The position numbers were made by a program, and so were the translations under genes. From positions 1,240,001-1,304,000 of the forward strand of contig JAPNXP010000011.1 in the NCBI GenBank assembly GCA_028753945.1: a stretch of 64,000 nucleotides of DNA, in the 5' to 3' direction. The notes under the pieces were generated by a model, which ran no database searches, was not told where the DNA came from, and was given only the letters and a program-made list of their open reading frames with translations. Below are positions 33,803 to 46,138 of the stretch, piece after piece. How positions within the stretch are numbered: the stretch's first letter is position 1; each line of letters opens with the position of its first letter. The DNA is from Hexactinellida sp. DTS-2022. Lineage: Eukaryota; Porifera; Hexactinellida.

Positions 33803-35350
33803 ATGTCATCTTACAAAATTATTGAAGGCTCTCGCAAAGGTTCTCAGGTTTATGTTTGTGATTCATATGTGTATGTCAAGGACAAAGACTAAAATAATTA
33901 TCGTTATATGAAATGTGGAGAGTTAAGGAAAGGTCGTGCATCTCTGAACCTAGAAACAGGTGAATTCTTTGTTACAAAAGCACATAGTGAGCATCAATTA
34001 ACTGATGAGCAAATTGAAGTTTTACAACTGAAAACGAATCTCAAAAGGAAGGCTGAAAATTCGCAAGGCACTTTTAAGGAAATTTTTGACGAGGCAGCAA
34101 ACAATCTAGAGTTTGGTGGACTTGTTAGCTTTATTGATTTGGAGAATTCCATGTATAAGCGAAGAAGATTGAATAAGCCAAATGTTCCACAAGATGCAGT
34201 AAAGCTATTGCCTTTATTAAACGATTGCTGTGAAGAGTATAGAATTTACTCGTTATTTTCAATAAATGAACCAGCCAATAGAGTTTGAAATTGGTTTCAT
34301 GAGTCCAAAGTGGTTGACTGTCATACGATTAGATTCAGAGACTTCTACAAGCAGATGCGACGTTTTATGTTGTTCCAAAGCAATTCTACCAATTACTGAA
34401 TATATTTTTAAACTATAAATCATATACCCTGCCAGCAATTCATATTCTCATGTCATTGCAAGTCCAGAGCATTATATGACAAAATTGTTATGAATATCAA
34501 AACACTCAATGTGTCAGATATAATTACAGACTTTGAAGAAGCTCTATTTAAGTCTTTCTCATCTGGATTCCCTGAAGCTGATTGCAGTGGTTGCTTATTT
34601 CATTAGAAAAAGCAAATTATCAAACTGGAATTCTTAAGAATGGCTTAGCAAAATTGTACTCTTGTGATGAACAATTTAGATGTTGGGTCCAGCTATTGAT
34701 GAATTTACTTCTCCTTCCATCTGAAAAAATTCTTGAAACATACCACTCAGTAAAAGATTTGAACCTTGAATTGTTCCCATCCGATATCGAAAAGGTAGAT
34801 AATTTTTTAAGATACTACTAAAGATACTGGTTGCGTCAGGTTGGTTCATCCCGACTATCTGGTTTCCACAAAGAAAAGCGAACAACCAATGATTTAGAAA
34901 GTTTTCATGCGAATTTGAAACGCAAATTCAATCCCAAAGCAGCAGAGCCCAAATTTCTGGGAATTTATTCAAAAATTAAATGCTGTGATAGTATCTACTG
35001 CAAAAGATATGGAAAGGATCGATCGTGGTTTATCATTTCGAAGAAATTGGACAAGACCGAAAACTATCCAAAGAAATCAAATCATAGGAGTGTTCCAAAG
35101 ACAATTGTTGAATGGAAAAATAACATGTTTAGATTGTTGAAGAGGGTTGGGCTTAATTTTAGAACGCTGGAATATTCTAATGTTGAAGTAGAGGCTAATG
35201 TACTTTAAGTTGCTAGAGAGACTGATGATGTATCTACAAATATTACAAATGAAGATATCAATATTTCGAACCCTAGAGTATGTAAAATATGTCTGGGTGT
35301 GGGCGCAGACACTATTATTCCACCTTGTCGTCAAGCTCAGACATGCTAAT
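33803..35350 (+). pseudogene. FLYWCH-MULE transposase with RING tail, broken
   Basis: 33803-34288 is a FLYWCH-type zinc finger: IIEGSRKGSQVYVCDSYVYV, then YRYMKC and a closing AHSEH. A degraded middle (34380-34610) reads ITDFEEALFKSF and PEADCSGCLFH, the Asp-bearing and C/H motifs of MULE transposases. 34620-35208 continues with FLRYY and FHKEKRTTNDLESFHANL. In frame beyond a stop is CKICLGVGADTIIPPCRQAQTC (35281-35346), a RING-like end whose His is replaced. Stops near 33890, 34286, 34605, 34820 and 35208. It lies inside the second P-like copy and probably inserted there. Confidence 0.75.
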
Positions 35351-35807
35351 CCTGAACAGATAAAATAATTACACAAGATGGCCAGAAACATAGTCCAATT
35401 TGCCGAGGCGTCGTTGAAGTTTGAGAATCAACAATGCAAAGTTTCTTTGAGGTTTGAGAATCAACAATGCAAGTTAATTAGTATGATAATCACTTGTTTT
35501 TCCATTAGCTTTCACATAGTTATTTTATATATTTTACCTAATATGCTATATAAAAGTTGTCTTGTGACTCTTGTCTGTTTAGGAGGGCCATTTCCCCTCA
35601 GTCATAAAACAATATTCTGGCCCACTATGTTAATGCATTAGATATTTCACAATACAATCACAAATTAATAAATTTCTAGGCACATTACATTTCGTCAATA
35701 ATATTCTTCAGACTAAAAGTATAGAGATTAATTAACTAAATAAAGCAATATATTTGATTGAATTTAATTGTAACGAGTCTACCGACGCATTTCAACTATG
35801 GAATTTG

Positions 35808-36010
35808 GTCGGACTTAACCCAGCTATGGAAATAGTCAGACTTAACCCAACTATGACAATAGTCTGACTTATCCCAGTCGGACTTAATCCAGCTATGGAA
35901 ACAGTCTGACTTATTCGAGTCGGACTTAATCCAGCTATCGAAATAGTCGGGCTTTAATCCAGCTAAGGAATTTGGTCGGACTTATTCCAGTCGGACTTAA
36001 TCCATTCGGA
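35808..36010. repeat. Minisatellite, AGTCGGACTTAATCCAGCTA units
   Basis: About seven degenerate units of 27-30 bp on the pattern AGTCGGACTTAATCCAGCTA TGGAAAT. Located between the MULE remnant and the resumed P-like coding sequence. Confidence 0.8.
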
Positions 36011-36897
36011 CCTATTACAGTTTCCGAACTCGATCCTAATCGCACGTTATTCTTAATATTTGATTCCATACACATCATAAAATCTATTCGAAATAAGAGG
36101 ATCCAACAGAAAGATTCCTGCAGGAGCTTTACATATCCAAACTTCGAAAAATTTTCGATTAATTACACTGCTTCATTTGAAAACATTAGAACTCTTTATA
36201 AGGCTGATCAACATTCTATAGAAAAATTGGCTCCTCGCTTAACAGCCAAATTATGTTGGCCTTCTAACTTGGAGCGTCAGAATGTTAACTTAGCGTTAAA
36301 AGTTTTTGATGATTTACTCACTCGGCGCTCAGGCTTCAATATATTTCACTTGCTCATCTCTATACCTATCATCACACAGCTGTTTTCATTCGAGTTGTTT
36401 GTGATATATGGTAGATGTTCAATATTAACACTCCATCTAAATCAATTCGATTAAACGATCAACTTTGTAAACCATTCGTAGAAACGAACCAAGGTTCTGC
36501 TATGTATCACAAGTTCATGATTGGCTCGAAAAATAGGAAACTACCTGGCAAAGCTGGGAAACTTACTTCCCAAACTTTTAAAAGCTTTCGCCACTCTACT
36601 TTAGCACTACCTTCAATAGTTAACCATCTTACTCAAAACTGTAACTTTTCGTTTGTTCTTACATCTTTCCTACAGAATGATCCTCTTGAGCACCACTTTG
36701 GAATATACCGAATGATGTCCGGTGCTCAATATCATATTAGCTTCTGTCAGATCCTCGAGAGTGAACGACGTTTAAAGTTGTCAAATATCCCAAATATTTT
36801 CAAGTAGAGGTTGGGAACAAGATTGTTCTATCAAATAATTTATCTGACACGTTCATTTCTCTCTCATCTTCCACTCCTCAGTGTGGCGAATCAACAC

Positions 36898-37614
36898 CAG
36901 ACATGGGGTCAAATACTTTGAAAAGTATTTAATGACAAATACAAATACAATTCGCAAAAACTGATGCTAATTCAACATTTTCTAATACTATCCGCCTGGA
37001 CCAGGCCATGGTTTGTATATTAAAAAATTCTCTATCCCCCCGTCTCAGTCTCTAAATATTATGAATATCGATGAGTGAGACTTTGCCATTGTTGTTGGGG
37101 GGGGGGGGGGCAGACCAATGTACTGGAGGGGCAAACCCAATAGTTGTAAACATTCCAAAAATCACATTCAAACCAAAATCAATATTTTTAATGACAAAAT
37201 TAGTTAAATAATCTGTTCTATAAAAATATAGGTGGGGCATCTCAGTAAAAAAGCTAATTATGGATTCCCTGTCAAGGGCGTATAGCATTTCCGCATTATC
37301 ATTAAGTACTCCTATATCAGATATGCAGATAAGCGAGTTGGCGGCGCCCCCTAGCGCCGCCACTGTAATGTTGAGTAAAACTTGTATTCATCTACCTCAA
37401 TATGATAACATGAACTTATCATGGGTGGATCATTAATATTTGATTGTATTTATATAGTATTTGAATATTTTAAATACTTTTTGATAGTATTTAAACATAA
37501 ATGCAAATACTCTCATTTAGGTAAAGTTAAAATACAAATATAGTACAAATACTTGAAAAAAAAGTATTTAAATACTCTCAAATACAAATACATATGTATT
37601 TGACCCCATGTCTG
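36898..37614. mobile_element. hAT MITE of AAATAC repeats with a nested insertion
   Basis: TIRs CAGACATGGGGTCAAATAC and complement, 8-bp TSD ATCAACAC/ATTAACAC (one mismatch). Interior is AAGTATTTAA/AAATACAAATAC repeats, interrupted by 37095-37365. Inserted in the tail of the second P-like copy. Confidence 0.85.
37095..37365. mobile_element. Nested hAT-like MITE ending GCGCCGCCACTG
   Basis: Right end GGCGCCCCCTAGCGCCGCCA CTG is the complement of the CAGTGGCGGCGCC end at 14143. Left end is a long G run. Flanking octamers CATTGTTG and TAATGTTG match at 6 of 8. Left border approximate. Confidence 0.55.
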
Positions 37615-38379
37615 ATTAACACTATGTGATTTTTCAGCTGTTGTACATCGTTAAATAACCCATTGACATAGTAGAAGAGTTTTCAATTCTCCATTAATAT
37701 CGCTTACAATTTCCACCCTAATAGGACAAACAAATATTTATCTACTAAGAGTAGATAATACAGGGGTTCTTACCTGGGAAGGAGACAATTTAGAGGATTT
37801 CTTTGGAAATCTATTCAGCTAAATGGGTAAAGGTTTCAGCTGTACATACTAAATTATATAAGTATCACAACTGTCTTGGTAATCGACCAGGGTCAGTTCA
37901 GAATTTTCCTCACATCTAGTTATCAGATTTAAATAAATTGAGAAGATTCGGAGAATTTCCCAGATATGAATTATTTCGTAAAATCTGTTTTAGATCGTTA
38001 TTTACAATAAAAAAATCACAATATCAAAATTTAAATGCAAATATTAATTTATTATTATGCTTTTGAGGGATAGAGGTTTAAGCGATTCAAATCTCAAATG
38101 GAAATTCTCAAATTATAGAAGCGTTCATACTGAAGTTTGGAAATTAGTGAGAGTGAAAAGCCAAAGGAGTATAGTTATTCAAAGAAAAATTCAATAGGAG
38201 TCGAACTTTCTAACTTTTCTGAAAATCTGGGGAGGGAAGGGGGCGAGAGATTACCTAAACCCGGGGCTTCGCACGCGGGAAGCAGGGGAATGTCTAAACA
38301 TAATTAAGGATGGTGAATTTTCTATAATTTTATTAAATAAGAGCCACAATCGTCAGCGGGGTATTCTCGTTGTGATGAG

Positions 38380-39820
38380 TTAGAAACGGTTAATAATAAG
38401 AATTTAATCCAAAAACTAAATCCAACCGTATTATAGGTCAAATGTTCTACGTTAAGATTAATTTAGGTGAATACTGCGTTGTTTACCAGGGGAAACGTCA
38501 AAATATAAAATAGTTTTAGCACCTCTAGCTGAGAACACATTCCATTTGTTACTCATATTCGAAATAAATACCCAAATATCTATCCGCTATAATAAGGCTG
38601 TAGCAAATAACTCCACATCAGTCCCACGTAGAATTCCTTTCATAATATATTTGACTACATGGTCCGAAACATTACGAAAATTAATGACGCTTAGGAAATT
38701 TATTGATAATAAACTTATTGCATGCTTCATTCAGTTTACCTAACATATTTTCTACAACTATAGACAATAGTAAATTGAAACTATCTATATTTCCTGTTAA
38801 CCAGTAAGACAAATACGCAAATAATCAGTTTTAATCTACAGAGAATCGAAAGATTTCATAGAAACATGTTCTTTCAAATAAGAATTAACAAATTAATGGA
38901 ATTTGTAGAATCCAACATTTGTAATAGTGATTCTTCACATTATTACTCCTGCCCCGATATGTAGTGGTTGGAATCCCGACATCTTAGCTACTTCAATTAA
39001 ATTTAAATCCGTAATGATTTCAACTTCACTGGAATGCAAAATATGACCACTAACTCGAACAATATCAACTTGATTACCCAAACAAAAACTTATTAGACAA
39101 ATAAACTTAAACTATCTACATTTTACATTTTACTAGAGTATGTTCAGTTATATTAAATTTGTTCTCCATACTTCTAGACCACTCCTATTTGTGTTCATCA
39201 TTTTCCATGAGTAATCTCTTCTTAGGTTTGAACACTTTATGAGCCAGAGGACTAAAATCGAATTTAATTTAAATGCCGAAACTCTATCATCTATATTAGT
39301 ATAAACAGTTCTAATGAAATCTGTTGCTCGTAAGTCAGTCTCTGATTTTAATATGTTGTGTTTAATAATTCTGCACCAATTCTAAACAATCGCATTAATG
39401 TATATTGCATTATGTGACGAATTAACTGTACACAGTTAATTCGTCGTTCAACTTTTCGCAACTTTTACCCATATTGTTGAAAATTTTTACAATCAGATAC
39501 TATTTATTCAGAATGTGTTAATTCTCAGCAGTGCTATGATCACTGCTTATTATTTCAGCTAAATGGATCGGACTGGTGGAAACTCAGTGTGTTAAGAAAA
39601 TTAAAATATTTTCTTAAACCAGGAATGGGGGGCTAGAATATAAAACCAACTCTTTGATTTCATTTCAGATTCAATTTTCAGTAGGTAATTTTGTGTGTCA
39701 AGATAAAGAAAATTACCGAAAACAGGAAGCCTAATTACCAGAATTATTGAACTGTTGATCATAAACTTTACAGACCGAATTATTCAACACGAATTATCCT
39801 ATTTTATTAAGCTCTCTGTA
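38380..39820 (-). repeat. Repeat V copy A with OTU-protease-like remnant
   Basis: Aligns by eye with 40540-41960 (copy B) and its right part with 45690-46138 (copy C). On the minus strand around 38650-38500 a decayed frame gives GTDVELFATALL, DIWVFISNMSNKW and NVFSARG. This resembles the C-terminal half of OTU-type cysteine proteases. Several stops; catalytic Cys region unreadable. Confidence 0.5.
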
Positions 39821-40260
39821 AGAAAGATGGCGATTATATGCACTCTATCCATCAGGATGCTGAAGTAATAGAGTTCATTCAGAGTAAACTAGACAGCAAT
39901 GACATGAATTAGAATATTTAGTGCATCATAAAAAATAATATAAGATCTACAATTCTCAAACCTACAATATGCTTTAGCTCTGAAAAAACACTAACCTTTC
40001 GACTACCAGTCTTCTTGAATCAATAATTCATAAACTTCAAAACATATATCGGGAATAGATCATTAAATTTCTCAGCAATACATTTGTCCAATAACTAAGT
40101 TATGTCAGTAAATTGGTTATACAAATACTATTCCACTCACTGAATTCTAGATAAACTCCCCACATGGCTTTATAATTGTTAGTTAATTGCCACAATTTTT
40201 GCGGTATCAAAGCCCGAAATATTTTTCTTCTTTGCTTCTTTGATGTAATTGAAAGGATTA

Positions 40261-40445
40261 CAGGTAAACCTCCGAAATGCGACACTTTTGGGAGCAGCGT
40301 TGTGCCAGATATTCCGAGGTTGTCGCATTTTGGAGGTTGCCCCCACATGCATTATTTATATTGGAAAGTCAATCGGGAGAATGGTTTTGTGCCGTATCTC
40401 GGAGGTTGTCGTATTTCAGAGGTGCCGCTTTTAGAGGTTTACCAG
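40261..40445. mobile_element. Pogo-like MITE, 185 bp
   Basis: Ends CAGGTAAACCTCCGAAATGC and ...TTTTAGAGGTTTACCAG, TA at both flanks. Same family as 22709-22892; last bases of the right TIR mutated. Confidence 0.8.
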
Positions 40446-40539
40446 TAGTTTGAATTGATCCTTTTAATCACATCGATATAAGTGAACTTTCGTTTTAACG
40501 AAGTGCAAGTATTCGGACTTCGTTATAACAGGAGTTCAT

Positions 40540-41960
40540 TTCAAAGCTTGATCACATCCACCCGTAATATAAGCTTCATAATGTAGTCCATTATGATTAA
40601 TAAAGACACAGCCCGCTATATTTACTGGGGGTGACTCCAATGTATCAACTAGTATAGCACATCTACCTGAGAATACCATAAATTTATTACCCATGTCTGA
40701 ACTAAATAACCAAATATCCGTCTATAATAATAAGGCTATAGCAAATAAATCCACATCAGTACCCCATGTTGAATTCAGTGTTTGCCAGAAAATACCACCC
40801 CGGAAAAAACCGGTTTATTCCAACCCGGAAAAGGGCAGTAAATTTGGAAATACACTTATGACCATATATGGTCACACTGCAGGCCAATTTATGGTCAGCT
40901 TCTATAAGCAAGAGACAGATATTCTAAAGAGATTCTACACTTATAGTGCTACCAATTGTTAAATTTAGGACTTTTGAGAGTAAGGTTAGTGAATTAACCA
41001 CAAAATACACTGATCTACGTATATGATATGTTTACTAATAGTACCAAAGGTGCTAGGTAAACGCTGATAAGTGAGTTATGTAGATATTCTTCGAAACCAA
41101 ATAAATAATTTAAAAGTAATAATTCTAAGTTCTAACCGTGTGAAAGATATCAAAGTTGTAGAATAAGCATTTAATTGACTGTAGACAGTTAAATAGTATC
41201 CGCACATTCACCTTAAAATATTAATTATGCGTAGGCCAGTCAATAGAAAAAGGCAGAAAAGTCCAGAAAAGGATTTTTTTTTCGGAAAAACGTTTTTTCC
41301 ACCTGCCCCGGTCTTTTAAAAAAAGGGCGGTTTTTTCCGAACACTAGTTGAATTCCTCTTCATAATTATTTGATTTAACTACATAGTCCGCCACATTACG
41401 ATAGTTAATTACACTCTTCGGAAATTTATTGGCAACAAACTTATTGCATGTTTCCTTCAGCTTACCATCATATTCTCTACAACTTTCAACCATTCTAAAT
41501 TAAATATATCTATACGTATATCTGCCAACCCGTTGATAATGATGCAAATAAACAACCTTAATCTACAGGAATTCGCAAACACTTCGCGAAGGAACATATT
41601 CTTTTAAATTAGAATTAACTGGGATATAATCTCTTGTGGAATTTGTAGAATCCGACAAGTGTAACTGTAAATCTTGACTCAACTTCTTAAGTTTCCGATA
41701 TGTAAGTGGTTGGAAAGCAGGTAACATATAATCCATGGTATTCACTTATACTAGTATCACTAGTAATTCAATTTCACTTGCCACGCAAAATAACATCACT
41801 AACTGTTGCAACATCCACTGGATTTCCTTCGCGGATAATAGCTAGTCAAATCTTGGAAGTAGCAATTTAGTTATAAGGTAGCGCATTAAACTATATTATT
41901 TACCTATGGAAAATAGCATTCATAGAATCCATTGGTAAATTAGATTTTTTCTATAACTTC
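40540..41960 (-). pseudogene. Repeat V copy B with OTU-protease-like pseudogene
   Basis: Minus strand, upstream to downstream: 41745-41563 is open (YMLPAFQPLTYRKLKKLSQD). Then a frame around 41480-41345 ends VADYVVKSNNYEEEF, is broken by the hAT element 40776-41346, and continues with TDVDLFAIALL, SSDMGNKFMVFSGR and finally FINHNGLHYEAYI near 40600. The DVDLFAIALL...VFS...LHYE pattern resembles the second half of OTU deubiquitinase domains, with HY as the catalytic His region. OTU genes occur in Helentrons and some retroelements; which element this was is unclear. Confidence 0.5.
40776..41346. mobile_element. hAT-like element in the OTU remnant, 571 bp
   Basis: Ends CAGTGTTTGCCAGAAAATAC and, inward from the right, TAGTGTTCGGAAAAAACCGC; perfect 8-bp TSD GTTGAATT (40768-40775, 41347-41354). 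Copy A of repeat V lacks it. Purine-rich GGAAAAAACCGG motifs near both ends. Confidence 0.85.
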
Positions 41961-42059
41961 AGATGTGAAAGTAATGACGTGATTGTCACACTTTTTAAAG
42001 TGTTAATATCAATTAGAAACGTGAAAATTAATAGACATTATGTACATTAATGGTGCCTA

Positions 42060-42430
42060 CATATTCCTCACCCAAAATCAGTAATTTGCTTATTCATTAT
42101 AAAATTACTAAGTCATCATGATAATACAAAAATCTTGAAAATTCACATAATCGCACATAATTAGCACCTTCAAAGAGATAAACTCAGAAAATTTAATAGA
42201 ACATGTACATTAATGATGCGGACACGTTGGTCACACCAGGTTCCCAAAATGCTTGCACATTATCGCATGATGACGTAATCCCAAAAAATTCAGATTGTTA
42301 AATTTGACATTTAGGCCTATTCCCGCTTTATAATCAATGTTAGAAGTATATAAACCACACACCAACCACGAAGCGGTTGGTGTGTGGTTGTGTTATGCCG
42401 CGAAGCGACCTAGCAAGCGAACGCGCTAGT
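42060..42430 (+). repeat. Repeat U copy plus GCGAAGCGACC block of repeat R
   Basis: 42100-42300 matches the complement of 7500-7720 (TTAATGATGCGGACACGTTG region). 42370-42430 has ACCACGAAGCGGTTGG and CCGCGAAGCGACCTAGC, resembling repeat R at 16190. Confidence 0.5.
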
Positions 42431-43261
42431 TACCTACTAAATTTTGATTATATTAGGAAGAAAATTATTACACCGGCAATCATTTGGTCCATATTTAGAT
42501 AAAATTTGGTCTGTACACCTAATGGCTTGTTAGATATATTTAAAATCAATTTCTCAAGATTCTTCCAAAAGAGAATATCGTAAACTAATAATTAAAACTC
42601 AAAAGCCAACTTTTCAAAATTCAGCTAACCAACCACAATGTTTACATACAACAAAATATTTGGAATTTTTAGTATATTTCAATTAACCAGAAAGTTCGAG
42701 GTAACTAAACGAAGTTATCGGGAAATTTCGGGAAATTATAATTGATTTTATTAAATAGACAATTTAAAATACTATCATATAAAACGCATGAGAAAACTTG
42801 ACAGAACGCGACAGATAAAGTTTTGAGGCTTTCTAGTCAACGAATGGATGGAATATCTGATACTGAATTTAGCAATTTCTTGAACGTGATTATTTTATGT
42901 GTTATTAGAAGTAAGATTAAATACTCATTGTATTATGAAACTCGTATATAATAGGTACATAAAGGAGTCGTTAGAATCCACAAAGAATTAAGAGTGACGA
43001 AACACACTGTTCATTTGTGGTTAGGAATATTTCTCTGAACAATAAGTTTAGTCACACTAGACGAATTCCAATTGTGGCTAAATGAAGTGAGGTATTAGAG
43101 CTATTTTTATATTTTTGATGTAATAGGATATTGCGCTTTCAGTTAACATTAAATTGTAACGATTTTTGACAAAAGAAAAATGGCCTAGTTCGAAGTGGTG
43201 TGCCACTATGGTATGTGATAAATAAATTCAGAGTATAGGATTATTTATCATCTGAAATTAT

Positions 43262-43705
43262 CTAGGGTGCGACCCGTACGGGATTTTTTGTATATCACGG
43301 GCTGCGGGCCTTTTTTCACAGGCCGCGGTCCAAAACGGGCCGAAAAGAGTTATAAAGATCAATTGTAAATTTTTCAATAACAAACATTTGTAAACGTCTA
43401 GATGCACTAAAGCTACTAACTTCCATCATTAATAGAAAGAAAACAACTAAACGAAATATCAAAGTGTTGCCGATATAAAAAGTTTCATATATATACTATT
43501 TGCGTCTACGATTTCCCGCATCTTATATCGCGGAAATTATATGAATTCTCAATTATTAGAGAATATTTTCACGAATTTAGCCAACGGTGCAATAAAATAA
43601 ACAAATCTTCTAGTTCACGGGCTGGCGGAATAAATAAGCGGGCCACGGGCCGCGGGGTTTAAATAACGGGCCACGGGCCACGGGCTTTACGGGTCGCACC
43701 CCTAG
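43262..43705. mobile_element. hAT MITE, 444 bp
   Basis: Ends CTAGGGTGCGACCCGTACGG and ...TACGGGTCGCACCCCTAG; perfect 8-bp TSD GAAATTAT (43254-43261, 43706-43713). GGGCCACGGGCC repeats near the right end. Reverse-oriented relative of 16290-17425 without its insertions. Confidence 0.9.
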
Positions 43706-43869
43706 GAAATTATTTATCATAGTCATTATGATTAGTCAGAATTAAAAGGAATATAATTGAAAGAATATAACATTCTAAAAAATTCAAATTAAAAATGTGT
43801 ATGTATTAATTATATATAATTTATCCGAAGTAACTCTCCTCCTCTTCGTACCCCGCTCATCTTTCTTTT

Positions 43870-44240
43870 TCTCCCTGATCATCTGATCAGAGATTTATTA
43901 CAAATCCTTTAAAAAAACAGTTGCAAAGCCTGCGATTAATACTGACAATATTTGGGAAATCGTAGCCAGTGAAATCATGAATCTCATTAAAAGCCTCTAG
44001 AAATATCTTTGTGCAGTATTTGACGCTTTTTGATTTGAAAAATGCATAACAATATAACGAGGGATCGAATAGATCTATAGGAGGAATTGATACCCCTCCT
44101 CGTGATAATTCCTCTGTGAATTCAGATTCTGGAAGGGATTCTGGTGGTTTATCATCACAAACAAAACCCTATTTTTCGTGCTACATAGCCACAAATATAT
44201 TAGAGTGATGCTTTTTCAGTGGAATTCAGATTCGAAGCCT
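43870..44240 (-). pseudogene. P-type/THAP transposase C-terminal fragment
   Basis: Minus-strand reading: STEKASL, stop, YICGYVARKIGF, frameshift near 44160, then a clean frame of about 90 codons with ESEFTEELSRGGVSIPPIDL, FDPSLYCYAFFKSKSV and TGYDFPNIVSINRRLCNCFF ending at 43887. The Y-I-C-G-Y-V-A-R-K and S-R-G-G pattern is common in C-terminal regions of THAP/P-type transposases. No THAP or core nearby. Different lineage from the two larger P-like copies. Confidence 0.5.
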
Positions 44241-44579
44241 GCCAAAAACACTGTTCTACGAGGATCAGATCTTCCTCGCTATCTTTTAATTCGTTTTCGC
44301 AGCAATCGTTATTTTCGCCTTGGTATTATTTATTCAGATAATAAATAATCCCATACATAATCCCATATTCTGAATTTATTTATCATAATCATTAGGATTA
44401 GTCAGAATAAAAAGGAATAGAATTGAAAGTAACTTATCAAGATTTTTTAAATAAACAACATGATTACAGATATCTGAGAGGCAAGAATTAGCTAAACTAC
44501 AAAACAGGGGTCGGCAATCTTCCCGTGGAGTGTGCCAAAATGATAATATAGGCTAAGGGAAATGCCTTAGGTAAATCAA

Positions 44580-45420
44580 TGTGATCTACTGAGTTCCTAA
44601 ATACGAATTCCCATTTCCCATTCGCCAATAATAAATTTCATATGCATAAAGTTAACTGATCTCGAGATTTTAACAATATTACCATATATGGAAAGGTGTG
44701 AACATCGCATAACTTACATTCCACAAATATTTTCGATAAACCAATATGACCGTTGGACTCCCAAATATGACTACCTATATGACAATAATACATTTCATAT
44801 GTATAAAGCTAACCAAACTCGAGATTTTGACAATACAGTCGAATCTCCCCAATCCGGGCAGCCTCGTCCGGACTCCGGAGGGTGCCCGTATCTTAGAATT
44901 TTCCCGGATCTCGGAAATAATAATAATTTCTATGGTATAATCAACTAGTGTTTATGTTCTGATATCTCAATACCTGTTGTCTGACCTGATACGCACCTCC
45001 GACATCTGATCTTGGTATAAGTTTACAGAAAGAGTTCATAAATTTCGAATATGAATCGTATATAAAGTAGCGAGATTACCATATGGCAAAATCCAAAGCA
45101 ATATTTACCGCCCAGATAAGGGAGGTTCTACTTTTAGTAACATGTTTGACATACAAATCTGCAAAGATAACTATATTTTGGGGATAATTCCCAGAAAAAT
45201 GGCGAATTAATTTTGAACTTATACAAAAATGTTGCCCTGTTCAAGGAGGTGCCGGTTTCTCAGAGGTCCGGATCTGGGAGGTTCTACTGTATTACCATAT
45301 ATGGAAAGGTGTGAACATCGCATAACTTACATTCCACAAATATTTTCGATAAACCAACATGACCGTTGGACTCCCAAAATAAGAATTCCTATATGACGAT
45401 AATACATTTCGTGGTCTAGC
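44580..45420. repeat. 157-bp tandem duplication split by a pogo-like element
   Basis: CTCGAGATTTTAACAATATT at 44661 recurs at 44818 (period 157 bp). The unit following it (ACCATATATGGAAAGGTGTG, ATTTTCGATAAACCAA) recurs at 45292 after the insertion. About 2.4 units in total. Confidence 0.85.
44836..45289. mobile_element. Pogo/Tigger-like element, 454 bp
   Basis: Ends CAGTCGAATCTCCCCAATCC and ...GATCTGGGAGGTTCTACTG. TA duplicated (44834-44835, 45290-45291). The neighbouring tandem unit shows the empty site CAATATTACC, proving a TA target duplication. Confidence 0.9.
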
Positions 45421-46138
45421 ATTACCTGAAAACGGGATATCAATAAGTACACAATACTGTTTTCGGCCTACGCTAATTTTACCGTAAACGAAGTTTACAG
45501 TCCATATATTAAAGAAGTCCCTGGCTGATCATAATATTATCCCAATCCACTACGGTAATAACAGCATATAATAAGTGAGAATAAATTCAACTATCTGGGG
45601 GTTATAAGATACACTAGGATCAAATTAAGAATTATTATAAAAATCAATTATTGAGACTAAAAAGTATTACGACAAAATATTTCAAAATGTTTGCCATTAA
45701 CTCAATTGTGGTAAATAATTTTACACTCAAACAGCATTTATTCAGGAAGTGTGAGGTATCAGCTGTGCTATGATCGCTACTTATCAGTTCAACTAATGGG
45801 ATGAGATGGTCGGAAAAAACGAGTCGTATTCAGGAAGGAGGTTTAGAAATAAGAGATCACTCACATCTAAATTATTTACAATATCTTTACTATTCATTAG
45901 TGTTAGAATTTCCAGCTGCTTATAAGAATAAATATGAAAAATGAAAGGTCCTGTACGAAATACTGAAATATCCGGGTAAGGGGGATTAAGGAAGTAAATA
46001 TCGGAAATACTGCTGGGTTGCTGTTAGATAAATAATCTAGAAAACTTCTTAGATTTCAATTCAGCTTTAACATTCCGAAAACAATCTTGTGATTTAAGAG
46101 AAGAAAATTACCAAAACAGAGATCCTGATTACTATAAT
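45421..46138. repeat. Repeat V copy C
   Basis: 45690-46138 matches 39440-39740 (CAGCTGTGCTATGATCGCTA and GAAGAAAATTACCAAAACAG). The match appears to continue on the other side of the Ginger element at 49419, so the Ginger element inserted into this copy. Confidence 0.6.

Larger units (their letters stand above)
32745..38070 (+). pseudogene. Second P-type (THAP) transposase copy, heavily broken
   Basis: Starts with PNKCSAPKCRCNY (THAP first half, start ATG lost). 32809-33479 carries FPRIIPGCPSYLS and a long linker matching copy 1 (FFPGCPTYLS), then SPACYQYLQSLEKL at 33560. The frame is then interrupted by the MULE-like pseudogene and a minisatellite. It resumes at 36030: LIFDSIHIIKSIRN (second Asp), LTAKLCWPSNLERQNV, and NDPLEHHFGIYRMMSG (Glu) at 36680. 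After a hAT insertion (36898-37614) a tail with DNTGVLTWEGDNLEDFF at 37755 resembles the C-terminus of copy 1. Numerous stops and shifts. No TIRs found. Confidence 0.75.

Noticed and set aside
40693..40962. 89-codon plus-strand frame
   Set aside because: Crosses the hAT insertion at 40776 and is antisense to the OTU-like remnant.
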